Source: an uncultured Spirochaetaceae bacterium
GTDB taxonomy: Bacteria > Spirochaetota > Spirochaetia > Treponematales > Treponemataceae
Assembly (NCBI GenBank): GCA_902785455.1
Contig: CACZYY010000001.1
Location: 1 to 64,000 of the forward strand
Length of the DNA: 64,000 nt
Direction: 5' to 3'
Shown here: in pieces, positions 34,085 to 43,698 of the stretch
How positions within the stretch are numbered: position 1 is the first letter of the stretch
How the letters are laid out: each line of letters starts with the position of its first letter
Made by a program: the position numbers and the translations under genes
Notes under the pieces: model-generated
Databases searched by the model: none
Told to the model about the DNA's origin: nothing
Seen by the model: the letters and a program-made list of their open reading frames with translations, nothing else

Positions 34085-37000
34085 TCACATTCTCTTAATT
34101 GCAAGCAAGGTAAGGTCGTCGGCCTGGACATCTTCGCTCACGCCTGTGTAATAGACATAGTTCGTCTCGCCCTCATCAACCTTGTTCACGCAATAATAAT
34201 CGTAGAGGTTAAAGTATTTTGAAAGGAAAGCGTCGATTTTGCGATCAATCTTGATTCCATCGCCAAAAATTTGAATTACTGTCTTCTTTTTTCCTTCCAA
34301 ATCCATCTCCGTCTTTTCTACCCTTCCGGTTGAGTCTGGCTTTTTGTACATTCGGAATACTTTTTCCACAGCCGTAAGAGCTATAATCGCATTTTCAATC
34401 GTGCCCTCACATTTTGTGAAATCGAACTCCAATTTTTCACCGGCGACAGGACTATGATAACGGGTAAGAACATACTTCCGCTTATTTAAGACTGATTCAA
34501 TAATATCCTGAACACGGCTCGGCTCCATCTGTTCGCTCTGCTCGCCTTTTTTGTGGGTAGCGTGGATTTCTCCTTCTTTTAAATTTGGCTCGTTGCAGGC
34601 AATCACTTCAAAATCGGCATTGCGGAAGAATCTCGTTGACTCCTCAATACCGTCAGTATAAAGGAAGAGAACATCATTTGACTTTAAATGAATTTTTTCG
34701 ACCTTGTATCCGCCTTTCATTTCGACCATAAAGCTCGGAAGAGGGCCTGCAGCCGGTGCTTCGTGGAGAGTAATCACTTTTATTTTTCGCTCATCAGAAT
34801 CAAAGACACGGAGGATATTATCACCAGCATTGCAAGTATAAACATCGCCAGTCTTTGTATCGAAAAGACAAATCATCATCGCCGCAAATTTGCCCCGCAA
34901 GCCCAAAGATTCGATAAAGTCATTTATGTCCGAAGCAAGGAGATTGAGCTTGACTCCGTTCTTTTCAAATTTCCAGGTTGCAAAATAACGGCGGAAAATC
35001 GTTGCGACAATTGTCATGATAAGGGCCGCAGGAACTCCGTGTCCAGAAGCGTCACATTTTATGAAAGCATACCACCGCTCATCAAGCTTTTTGTAATCAA
35101 AATAGTCACCGGAAACAGCATCAGTTCCCTCGTAATATCCGTAAAGTTGTATCTCTTTTTCTTTTAGCTCTGCGACAGTTTCCTTTTCGGCACCTTCACT
35201 GACAAGCGGAATGAAAGCTTTTTGAACAGCCTGACCGTCAAGGTTCATGATGCTCATTTCGGCTGCCTCTGCCCGAGCCTTTGCTTCCTCTGCCTGTGCA
35301 CGCGCAGCCTTTTCCCGCTCTTTTGCTGCACGCTGATAAGCGATTTTTGCCCTCTCCTCGTCTTTTGCACCTTTTACCAGACCTTTGGTCATTTCATTTA
35401 CGGAATCGCCCAAAGTTCTAAGCTCATCGCGTGAAGTGATTTTAATCTCAACTCCCTCAAGGAGAAGCTTATTCTCAGTTTCGGTGATTTTTTTAACGTG
35501 CGAGACAATTTTCATGATCGGGTTTGTAATAATCGATGAAAGCGTGAACGAGCTGACAAGAGCAATCAATGCCGCGATAAGAGCCGAAGCAAACGAGATA
35601 TACATGACAAGATTTCTTGAATCCTCAATCTGCTTAAGCAATGTGCTCGTGCTGACACGAAGGATAATAATCGCCTGAAGGAAATCAACGTTGTTGTTTG
35701 CTTTCTGGTAGATTACAGGCCAGTAAAAATCATATTCAGTCGTATCATGATCGAGTTTGTTATCGTCCATATAAGGGTAAGAAGTAAAACTCTGAGCGGA
35801 AAATTCATTCAGCTTACGGAAAATCAGATTTGAATTGTCGGCCGTGGTTCTGGACAAATCATCTACGATTTTTTTAGCCTCGTTATTCAAGTCAATTGAA
35901 AGCGCACGGAAACTAGAATTCAAAGAAGCCTTGACTTGAACCGTACCAGCATCAAAGACAGGAGATGTTATCTTTTCGAGAATATCAGCATCGTTCGTAG
36001 CCCAGACGTAATTCAGAGGCTTTTTTTTATAATCTATTGAAGATTCATCATCAACTTCATATCCGTCAATATGGTGACTGATAATTGTAGCGAATTCAGA
36101 CTCAGGGAAGTTGTCAGTTTGGTTTACGATTGCACCGATTTCAACGATTTTTTCACGACCGTCATCAAGGTAAGTCTCAAGTCCGCTCGCCATGTTTCCC
36201 ATAACGACTTTAACGCGGTCTTTCAGGCCGGAAATCAAAATTCTCTCCTGAACACGCATCATTCGCGAACCGATTGCAAAAGAAATGCCGGCAACAATGA
36301 AAAGCAGCAGGCCGGTAATCAAAAATCCGAATTTTACTTTCAGAGAATATCGATTTCTCAATGCAGAGTGTATTTTTTCAATTTTTTCCTGTTCCATATA
36401 TTCTCCTGTCAAAATTAACGCAACTTCCTTTCTGATTTTAACCATATCCCCGGCGGAAACTATAATGCCCCGGAAACATACGAAAATTCCAAGCATGATG
36501 AGGACTATCAGCGACCAGAACAGCAGGCTGTCCGTATTCACGCTGTATTCGGATTCAATTTTTGGAATGATTTTCCAAATCGGCTCAAAATTATATTGTT
36601 TCTCGTATTTGACCGTGCCATTTTCGCCAATCACGAGATTTCTTCTCCAGGTAGAAAGTCCTCGCTCCGAATGCCGAATCTGAACTGAGTAATTTCCGCT
36701 TTTCATTCCGTCAATTTTGATGCCGGAAATTTTTTCTAACGAACCGATGCCTTTTTTGATTGAATAATCGCCTTCGTCTTTTTTGAAGATAAATTTTTTG
36801 CCGCTTTCTTTTTGCGTAAGAATGACTTCGGAGATTTCGCCGTCGTAAGAGAATTCCTCGCCGGAAACAGAAATCGCTACATTTCCAAAATCATCAGGCA
36901 CAGCTTCAACATTGCGAATCAGAGTGGCGGCTTTATACTTGTTCAAAAATACAATGCAGCTTTCCGGCTCGCCGGCATTTCCCACAGAATCAATAGCCCG

Positions 37001-39013
37001 AACCGAAAAAACATAAAGACCGTTGTCACGATTTCTGAACGAAACGGCTGATTTTGACGAAGCGATTTTTGAAGCAGGAATCCTTGCACGGGAAAAATTT
37101 TCCTCATTCTGCTCAACAAGTGCCGAAAGAATTTCAGAGCTTTCTTCGGGTGAGATTTCAAGTTTCTTTGATTTTGTAACAGCAAGATTTTTGTCAATCG
37201 GAGCAATTCTAGTCAAAGTCCAGGAATAGCCGGCAACCTCGTCGGTGTCGCTCAAATCATTCTGCCATGAAAACGCAACGTCATTCGAAGATGCAAATCC
37301 CCATTCATCCTTGTCGAAAGAAATTTCCGTAACTTTTTTGGGCGGAGTACAATCGTAATAATATTCAAGGCTCGCTGTCTCAGACCAGTTCCCGGCCTTA
37401 TCAAGCACGCAGGCCTTAAAGTAAACGATTTCATCAGTTTTTAAGTCATCCGGGATTTTCGCAGAAATCACATTGTCGCTGGTTTTTCTGTACTGAGAAG
37501 AAAAAACGTTCTTTTCCGGGAGGGCATTTTTGTCAGTCGTCCAAATTCCAGACCAGCCTTCTACTCCTGATATATCTTTTGGCATCACAACGCGCACGGA
37601 AGGATTTTTTTCACCACCCCGCTTTCCGATTTTGAAATTTCGGGCAGAGATTTCAGGTTTTGAGGCCCTGTAATCCTCACAAAGCATTGAAATTGAAGTC
37701 GAAGAAGCATCTTCCTGCCAGGCAAGACAAAGCGAAGAATTTTCTGCAAGGATGAACGCACAAGGAAAACTCGAAGAAATCTTTTTATCCTGCCGCAGCT
37801 GAATAGAATCAACCTCAGTCCACTGAACGCCAAGGTTTTCCGCAAGATGAACATTGTTCACGCCGTTCCGGTCATCAAACCAAAGCGCAAAAAATTTATC
37901 GTGAAACAAAAACAATGACGGCCGGCGACCATTTCCGAAGGCATTCAATGACTCAACATCAGCCCGGTCTATGATTTTTCCCTCAGAAGAAAGAGGCGCG
38001 ACCATTACAGTGGCCGTGCTTCCTGTTTTTGAGGTGCGTTCCCAAATAATTTTCGTATTCTGCCCGTCAGAAAGAACAAAAGGACGGAAGTTCTTAAAAT
38101 CAAGGTAATACGAACTGTCCGGCATTGAAGATGAATCCGTGACAATAAACGGCTCGCTCCAGATTCCGCCAGGAGCTCTCGTAGACGCATAAATCAGCGA
38201 AGTAGTCGAATCTTTTGCATTCCAGCCTTCAAAGAAAACGAAATCATTCCCGTTGATCTTCGTAAAAAAAGGAGAAAATGCATTTGAAATCGCTGAAGCC
38301 GGATTAAAGAACTTAAGGGCAGACCATTTTTTGCCGTCAGCCGACTCAGAATACAGAATCGAGAACGAAGATTCGGTCGGGCTCTGCTTTCCTTCACCAA
38401 GCGAGATAAACAGAATGAAAGAGCCGTCTCCCGAAGAAAAGATTCGTGATGATGTAATCTGCTTTTTTTGAGGCGGGAACGTAAATTCCGAAAATGAAGC
38501 CGCGCTGTCCGAAGAAGAATAGACTTTGATTACACCGTTCGCAGAAGATGAATCAATAACAGAAACCGCGATCGTTCCGAGAGGAGAAAGGGCCGCCGAA
38601 TACATGTCAGGAACGCTGTCGCCGTAGTATTTGAAACTGTCCTTTAAGCTGAACGTATCAGACCAGAGCAGGTTGTCTTTTTTTTGCCGCCATGAGATTT
38701 TTATTTCCTGCCGGGCTTTGTCCACTGATTCATAGAAAATGTATGCGTTATGAGCATCGTAAAGTGCGACAGGGAAATAAGAATTTTTGGAATTATTATA
38801 ATTTCTGCCGGAAAGACTTTCCACCGAATCCCAGAAAAAAGTTTCTTTGTTTTGCGCATGAAGGTATGGAACAGCAAGAAGAATCGCAAAAAACAGTATA
38901 TATTTAAAAAATCGCCTTACAGAAAAAATTCTGCTGCATAAAATCAATGGAGAATCACATAAATTTGTTTGCTTGAGACTGCGTAACAATCTCGAATCTA
39001 TCTGGCAATTCAT
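34085..39013 (-). CDS. giant membrane SpoIIE/RsbU-type serine phosphatase
   Basis: 1642 residues. After a hydrophobic segment at ~36-52 (YILFFAILLAVPYLHA, signal peptide or anchor) comes an exported region to ~830, with beta-rich, sialidase-like repeats and Ig/FN3-like segments (DKAGNWSETASLEYYYD). TM helices are at ~835-857, ~903-925 and ~1140-1165, with a second extracytoplasmic sensor between the last two, then HAMP, a coiled coil and a PP2C-type phosphatase (~1290 on). The metal-binding Asp residues are present in VSGDYFDY, CDASGHGVPA, LYTDGIEES and ADDLTLLAI. About 130 more residues than usual separate the last two motifs. It should dephosphorylate an anti-sigma antagonist; none is nearby. 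ATG 39013 lies 12 nt after the upstream gene. The first ~15 residues read through a repeat. Confidence 0.85.
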   Translation of the reverse strand: MNCQIDSRLLRSLKQTNLCDSPLILCSRIFSVRRFFKYILFFAILLAVPYLHAQNKETFFWDSVESLSGRNYNNSKNSYFPVALYDAHNAYIFYESVDKARQEIKISWRQKKDNLLWSDTFSLKDSFKYYGDSVPDMYSAALSPLGTIAVSVIDSSSANGVIKVYSSSDSAASFSEFTFPPQKKQITSSRIFSSGDGSFILFISLGEGKQSPTESSFSILYSESADGKKWSALKFFNPASAISNAFSPFFTKINGNDFVFFEGWNAKDSTTSLIYASTRAPGGIWSEPFIVTDSSSMPDSSYYLDFKNFRPFVLSDGQNTKIIWERTSKTGSTATVMVAPLSSEGKIIDRADVESLNAFGNGRRPSLFLFHDKFFALWFDDRNGVNNVHLAENLGVQWTEVDSIQLRQDKKISSSFPCAFILAENSSLCLAWQEDASSTSISMLCEDYRASKPEISARNFKIGKRGGEKNPSVRVVMPKDISGVEGWSGIWTTDKNALPEKNVFSSQYRKTSDNVISAKIPDDLKTDEIVYFKACVLDKAGNWSETASLEYYYDCTPPKKVTEISFDKDEWGFASSNDVAFSWQNDLSDTDEVAGYSWTLTRIAPIDKNLAVTKSKKLEISPEESSEILSALVEQNEENFSRARIPASKIASSKSAVSFRNRDNGLYVFSVRAIDSVGNAGEPESCIVFLNKYKAATLIRNVEAVPDDFGNVAISVSGEEFSYDGEISEVILTQKESGKKFIFKKDEGDYSIKKGIGSLEKISGIKIDGMKSGNYSVQIRHSERGLSTWRRNLVIGENGTVKYEKQYNFEPIWKIIPKIESEYSVNTDSLLFWSLIVLIMLGIFVCFRGIIVSAGDMVKIRKEVALILTGEYMEQEKIEKIHSALRNRYSLKVKFGFLITGLLLFIVAGISFAIGSRMMRVQERILISGLKDRVKVVMGNMASGLETYLDDGREKIVEIGAIVNQTDNFPESEFATIISHHIDGYEVDDESSIDYKKKPLNYVWATNDADILEKITSPVFDAGTVQVKASLNSSFRALSIDLNNEAKKIVDDLSRTTADNSNLIFRKLNEFSAQSFTSYPYMDDNKLDHDTTEYDFYWPVIYQKANNNVDFLQAIIILRVSTSTLLKQIEDSRNLVMYISFASALIAALIALVSSFTLSSIITNPIMKIVSHVKKITETENKLLLEGVEIKITSRDELRTLGDSVNEMTKGLVKGAKDEERAKIAYQRAAKEREKAARAQAEEAKARAEAAEMSIMNLDGQAVQKAFIPLVSEGAEKETVAELKEKEIQLYGYYEGTDAVSGDYFDYKKLDERWYAFIKCDASGHGVPAALIMTIVATIFRRYFATWKFEKNGVKLNLLASDINDFIESLGLRGKFAAMMICLFDTKTGDVYTCNAGDNILRVFDSDERKIKVITLHEAPAAGPLPSFMVEMKGGYKVEKIHLKSNDVLFLYTDGIEESTRFFRNADFEVIACNEPNLKEGEIHATHKKGEQSEQMEPSRVQDIIESVLNKRKYVLTRYHSPVAGEKLEFDFTKCEGTIENAIIALTAVEKVFRMYKKPDSTGRVEKTEMDLEGKKKTVIQIFGDGIKIDRKIDAFLSKYFNLYDYYCVNKVDEGETNYVYYTGVSEDVQADDLTLLAIKRM
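38975..39007. repeat. half copy of the family-B element at a gene start
   Basis: GAGACTGCGTAACAATCTC followed by GAATCTATCTGGCA corresponds to the right half of the family-B element (hairpin with GTA loop, then TCGAATC-GTGTGGCA end). Read on the minus strand, it encodes residues ~3-13 (CQIDSRLLRSL) of the SpoIIE-type protein. Confidence 0.65.
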
Positions 39014-39025
39014 AACTTCATATAC

Positions 39026-42000
39026 CTACAGTCTCTTAAGAAGTCGGTTGTTCAAATCTATTACTTTGCGGCTTTTTTTGGCAGCAGCCCCTTTCAAAAG
39101 ATTGTCCATTATACCTTTTGCATCGGCAAATCGCCGCTGGTTAAAAAGACGGGCCGCCTCAGCATACATCTTTTCGTCATTCTGAGAAAGGATTGCCGTT
39201 GAGCTCGCGCCAATTTTGAGCTGAATCTGAAGCTTGAGTTCCTTTGCAGCCTTGCTTGTTCCGTCAATCGCAATCGCCTCATTCGCAAGCACAAGAGCAC
39301 GACTAAGCTTTGCCTCATCACTTCCGGCATCCCTGAATGCTTTTTTGGCTTCGGCAATTTTTGAGTCAGCTGAGCGTTTGACCTCTTTTTTGACTTCCTT
39401 CTTCGGGAACATTCCCAACGAGTCTTTTATATCATAAATTTCCTGGGCAAGTCCCGGATATTTCGGATTAATCGCGTACAGGTCTTCCAGATCGGCAAGC
39501 CGTTCGTTTTTGTTGGAATTTAGGCGGGCAGCATTGTACTGGTTCTCAAACTGCCGGGGGAAACCTTCTGGATCAAGTTCCTGCTGAATTTTAAGCGTAA
39601 TCAGTCTGGCTTCCTTGTTGAGAGGATAAACGTTCTGCACGTTACGGATATTCGTGAGCGCAAGATTAAACGCTTCGTTCGCCTTCTCAGTGTTTCCATC
39701 TTTTTTGATTTTCACGCCTTTTTCAAAACTCTGCTTTGCCATATCAAGGCTGTACGAAAGCTCCGGATAATGCGGATCTGACTGAAGCAAAACACGGCCA
39801 TATTCAATGCTCTTGATTGTCTTTACAATGTTGAGCATATCTTCGATTTCTGCATCCTCATCAGTGCTGACTTTTGCCCATCTTGACTGAGCCGTAACCA
39901 AAAGAGTTTCTGCCGCGTCAAAATTACTTGAATAATAAGCAATTGCGGCCTTATCTTTGAGCGCGAAAACTTCCCGCAAGACTTTTTCATACTCCGCCCT
40001 CTGGATTTTTACGGCAAGTTCATTCAAAGTTTCCTCACGCATCGCGCGGATTTTTTCGGAATATTCGATATCCAGTGCACCGGCATATTTTTCTGAGGCA
40101 GAGTCAACAGCACTGTTCGCATTGTCAAAATCTTCTTTTTTGAAGGCTCTGAGAGCGATTTCGTACTGTTCATCAGCATTTCTGAGAAGATTTTCGTAAT
40201 CCCTGATTTTTGGAATCGCGGCATCAGCGACGGCCTGATTTTTTGCATAAAGCGAATCGAAATCCACAATGATTTTGTCCATGACCTGGCATCCATTGTT
40301 AAAATCATTTTCTGAGAGGCGGTATTCTTCTCCACCATTAAGAAGCTCACGTTTTTCGACAAGCTCTGCCTTTTTGCGTATAATCTCCTGATTTATTTTT
40401 AGCGCCGAATCTTTTGCCTCGATCGGATATTTTTTTATAAATTCAGAAGAAAATCCGTCATCCGAAGAAGCTGTTTTTCCGCCAGTCAAAAGATTTTCTG
40501 TATCGGCGCAAAGTTTTTCATAATGGTCATAATCTTTTTGGGCCATATCTGAATATGCAATAGCAATGTAGCCCCAAAGACCTTTCGCGTGGTTCGTCGC
40601 TTCTTTAAGATTCTGGTCATTGAGAGATACAAAATAGCCAATGTATTTTCGGAAATCAAGCGGATTATCAGAAATCTGCACGCCTGCTGTAGTTCGTTTT
40701 CTGGTACCCGAAATTTTGAGTCTTCCGCCACTTATCCTGCGAAGCTCCTCAATTTCTTTTTCACGAGCGGATTTACTGTCAAAATATTCTTTTTGTTTTT
40801 TCTGCTCTTCATTGACAAGCGTAATATAAGATTTTGAATCAGATTTTATCTGCTCATAGCGAAGAAGTTTTTTGAGATTATACGCGACAACTTCTTCAGA
40901 GAAATCGGTTTTGTCGATTTTTTCAGGATTTGCCTTTTCATGAGCCAGTTCCTGTGCACTTTTATACGCGAGCGACAAATCTGAAAGATATTCACTGACA
41001 AATCTCATCGAAGAAGCATAACCTGAATGCAGTTCCCCTACAGTCGTTCCATCAGTATTTTTTTCAAGATTATACAAGTCATGGACATAACGCGCGAACT
41101 GAGAATACATCTTTGCAACGGAGACATTCTTTTGCTCAGCATCGATTTTATTTGCCAGAGAATAAATTTTGCCTTCAGGAAGATTTTTTAGCAGCGTGTT
41201 GAGGCTTTCCAAAACCGCTTCGTTCGTTTTTTCCTTCATTCGTTCTACTCTGCTGTTAAAATAAGCGTCAAAAGCCCCGATTATGCCAGTGTCAGGATTT
41301 GATTCATCACCAAGAATGAATTTTTTGTGGAAAGTGATGTAAGAAGTTCCGCCAAGCAACGGATTTCTCTCGTTTGCAAGGCTGTCAGCACGATCCAGGA
41401 CATTCACTTCTGCGATTATTTTGTTACGAAGAGCGGCATATTTTTCAAAAGCTGTGTTCACGTTTTTTAAGGCAGACGAAACGGCGGTTACATCCCTGGC
41501 CGAAATTGCCTTTATATATTCGTTGAATGCTTTCTCGCACTCATTTATTCTTGCATCCATGCTGGCAGAGACTAAATTTCCGGCAACAAGAGTTCGGACA
41601 TTGCCAACTGAACGACGCACAGGCTCCGTGATGTCAGATTCGTACACAACAGGAATTCCTTCAGCACCAAGGACAGGCTTTCCCGTATCAAAAACAATAT
41701 CCGAAACTTCATTTTTGATTGCAAAACCTTCCTCAAATTTTACGGCAGCCTCAGAAAATTTTTCTTTTCTGACAAGGGCAACGCCTTCACGCATTATTTT
41801 ATCGTAAAGAATCAGGACTTCGCCCAAAGTTACGGTTCTTCGGGCAAGGTTCGTAAATTCAATCACATTCTCGTTTGAATCGAGCTCGGAATTTTCAAGT
41901 TCTGCAATTTTTGAAAGTTTTTCCGCCTTTGACTCATCGCTGCTCCGAATCAAATCCACGAGGGCACCGGCTCCATTGTTGTATTCCTCACGAAGCTTCA

Positions 42001-42226
42001 TTACGCGGGAAATTCTTTTTTGCGCACGGTCGAAATCGTTCGGATGAGCGGCAATATATCTTGAAAGTTCTTTGAGGGCGTCGTTGTATGCGGTCGTATC
42101 GATAAGAAGATCTATCTGTTTTAGGGACAAAACATCCCCGGCCTCACTTTCAGCATTTTCTGAAAAAAGAATCGAGGAAAGGAAAAGAGAAATAATCAAA
42201 ATCAAGGCTAAATGTCTTTTTGGCAT
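39026..42226 (-). CDS. large exported helical (TPR-like) protein
   Basis: 1066 residues with an N-terminal signal peptide (MPKRHLALILIISLFLSSIL, then FSENAESEAG). The rest is almost wholly helical, with TPR-like helix pairs such as YNDALKELSRYIAAHPNDFD, LVRKEKFSEAAVKFEEGFAI, EIALRAFKKEDFDNANSAVD and AARLFNQRRFADAKGIMDNL. Long charged coiled-coil stretches lie between them. Probably a periplasmic scaffold. It is upstream of and 12 nt from the SpoIIE-type gene and divergent from the FadL-like porin, so the three may act at the cell envelope together. Similar trios exist in other treponemes, as I recall, with no defined function. Confidence 0.8.
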   Translation of the reverse strand: MPKRHLALILIISLFLSSILFSENAESEAGDVLSLKQIDLLIDTTAYNDALKELSRYIAAHPNDFDRAQKRISRVMKLREEYNNGAGALVDLIRSSDESKAEKLSKIAELENSELDSNENVIEFTNLARRTVTLGEVLILYDKIMREGVALVRKEKFSEAAVKFEEGFAIKNEVSDIVFDTGKPVLGAEGIPVVYESDITEPVRRSVGNVRTLVAGNLVSASMDARINECEKAFNEYIKAISARDVTAVSSALKNVNTAFEKYAALRNKIIAEVNVLDRADSLANERNPLLGGTSYITFHKKFILGDESNPDTGIIGAFDAYFNSRVERMKEKTNEAVLESLNTLLKNLPEGKIYSLANKIDAEQKNVSVAKMYSQFARYVHDLYNLEKNTDGTTVGELHSGYASSMRFVSEYLSDLSLAYKSAQELAHEKANPEKIDKTDFSEEVVAYNLKKLLRYEQIKSDSKSYITLVNEEQKKQKEYFDSKSAREKEIEELRRISGGRLKISGTRKRTTAGVQISDNPLDFRKYIGYFVSLNDQNLKEATNHAKGLWGYIAIAYSDMAQKDYDHYEKLCADTENLLTGGKTASSDDGFSSEFIKKYPIEAKDSALKINQEIIRKKAELVEKRELLNGGEEYRLSENDFNNGCQVMDKIIVDFDSLYAKNQAVADAAIPKIRDYENLLRNADEQYEIALRAFKKEDFDNANSAVDSASEKYAGALDIEYSEKIRAMREETLNELAVKIQRAEYEKVLREVFALKDKAAIAYYSSNFDAAETLLVTAQSRWAKVSTDEDAEIEDMLNIVKTIKSIEYGRVLLQSDPHYPELSYSLDMAKQSFEKGVKIKKDGNTEKANEAFNLALTNIRNVQNVYPLNKEARLITLKIQQELDPEGFPRQFENQYNAARLNSNKNERLADLEDLYAINPKYPGLAQEIYDIKDSLGMFPKKEVKKEVKRSADSKIAEAKKAFRDAGSDEAKLSRALVLANEAIAIDGTSKAAKELKLQIQLKIGASSTAILSQNDEKMYAEAARLFNQRRFADAKGIMDNLLKGAAAKKSRKVIDLNNRLLKRL

Positions 42227-42309
42227 TTCCTTAGTACAAGCGACACGCCTCCCTTTCTATTTTTCGGTATTTTTAATAAGTTTAGCGAGATATTTATCCG
42301 AATATGTAT

Positions 42310-42315
42310 TATAAT
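42310..42315 (+). promoter_or_regulatory. -10 box directly before the FadL-like gene
   Basis: TATAAT at 42310-42315 (overlapping a second TATAAT at 42315-42320) lies just upstream of ATGATG at 42321. No ribosome site can fit. A -35 at 17 nt is poor (GAGATA), so the box is supported mainly by its perfect match. Confidence 0.35.
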
Positions 42316-42320
42316 ATAAT

Positions 42321-43637
42321 ATGATGAAAAAAATCTTCTCGATAAGCGTTTTTTTTATTTTTCTCACACAAATCCAGGCCCTGGATTTAACGGACACACA
42401 ATCCACGCTTGCAGATATTTTTTCATCTTCCGTTGATCCAAACGAAGGAACCACGGTCTTCCGCTCAATGAATATTCCATGCGGCGGCCGCACAGAGGCT
42501 CTTGGAACGGCATTTTCTGCCCTCTGCGACGACTCCACATTCTTTGATTACAACCCGGCTGGCAGCGCAATTCTCAATCAAACAGAAATTTCACTTTCTC
42601 ACAACGCATGGATTGCAGATTCTGCCCTTGAAACACTTGCCCTCACACGCCGTAACGGCAATACAGGTTATGGCGCGCAACTCAAATGCTTTTACGTTCC
42701 GTTCAGCGAATACAATCTTTATGGTGACAGGGTAGCAGGAAGCTATTACAGCGAGACATCAGCTACCTTCAACCTTTCGCACACCTTTTTGGCCGGCTAC
42801 ACTTTCAGAGGAATTTCCGCAGGCGCAAATTTAAAACTGGCATGGCGAAGCGTTCCAGATTACACCGACAACCGCGACGATTCAATAATCTCAGGCTCAG
42901 GTCTGGAACAGTCCGCCCTCGGTATCATGGGTGATCTTGGTGCAATGGCCAGTTTCAACGCCCTCAAGTTTTATCAGGACCGGGAACCAAATATCAAGCT
43001 TGCCCTCACTCTCAACAATTTTGGCGCATCCCTCACAGGTTTCGGATCCTCAATCAAAAAAGACGATGACACTCCCGCCAGAATTTCAGCAGGATTTTCT
43101 TACAGACCTTTCGCAAGGCTCATGATAACCAGCGAATTACGTAAACCGGTTCTTCTGAGCAATTTTTCTTCCAGCGGCAAGCTTTCATTCGCCACAGGTC
43201 TCGAAGCTAAACTCACGCCGATTTTCGCTTTCCAGTGTGGATTTCTCTTGCAAGGCGCAAACCCAAGGTTCAGTCTGGGCAGTGAATTTGACATCAAAGG
43301 AATCAAAATGGATGTGGCCTACACGCTGGACTTAACTACATCAGCAAATCCTGTGAACCACATCAGTCTGAGTGCAAAAATGACTTTCGGGGATCGTGGC
43401 AGAAAAGCTACGATGGCTCAGGTTGACCAGCTTTATCTCGAAGGGCTTCAATTTTATTCCGAAGGCTACTACAGCGAGGCAATCATAAAATGGGAAGAAG
43501 CAATAAAAAAAGCCGCCTCATCACCTCTTTGCATAAAGTTTGAGCCAGCCATTCAGGCAAGGGATGCCGCACTCAACTTCAACAAGCAGAAAAGCAAGCT
43601 TGAAGACATGTACAACATCTCTTTTGAAGAATACTAA
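42321..43637 (+). CDS. UPF0164 / FadL-like outer-membrane protein with TPR tail
   Basis: 438 residues. Signal peptide (IFSISVFFIFLTQIQA), then a beta-barrel of the treponemal UPF0164 (FadL/PorV-like) type: GGRTEALGTAFSALCDDSTFFDYNPAGSA near the N-terminus, which is the family signature, followed by amphipathic strands to about residue 350 (ISLSAKMTFG). The last ~75 residues form a short TPR-like helical segment (LYLEGLQFYSEGYYSEAIIK). Likely carries hydrophobic molecules across the outer membrane or acts in secretion. The double ATG (42321, 42324) leaves the exact start open. Divergent from the large helical exported protein. Confidence 0.85.
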   Translation: MMKKIFSISVFFIFLTQIQALDLTDTQSTLADIFSSSVDPNEGTTVFRSMNIPCGGRTEALGTAFSALCDDSTFFDYNPAGSAILNQTEISLSHNAWIADSALETLALTRRNGNTGYGAQLKCFYVPFSEYNLYGDRVAGSYYSETSATFNLSHTFLAGYTFRGISAGANLKLAWRSVPDYTDNRDDSIISGSGLEQSALGIMGDLGAMASFNALKFYQDREPNIKLALTLNNFGASLTGFGSSIKKDDDTPARISAGFSYRPFARLMITSELRKPVLLSNFSSSGKLSFATGLEAKLTPIFAFQCGFLLQGANPRFSLGSEFDIKGIKMDVAYTLDLTTSANPVNHISLSAKMTFGDRGRKATMAQVDQLYLEGLQFYSEGYYSEAIIKWEEAIKKAASSPLCIKFEPAIQARDAALNFNKQKSKLEDMYNISFEEY

Positions 43638-43647
43638 CGGACATTCA

Positions 43648-43688
43648 AAAAAAAACACAGATTTATTTTCTATTAAACAAACCTGTGC
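43648..43688 (-). terminator. rho-independent terminator of the GH57 unit
   Basis: On the minus strand, arms CACAGGTTT / AAATCTGTG (43657-43688) enclose an A/T-rich loop and are followed by nine T's (43656-43648). It lies 11 nt past the GH57 stop codon, between the convergent GH57 and FadL-like genes. Confidence 0.8.
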
Positions 43689-43698
43689 TTCCATAAGA

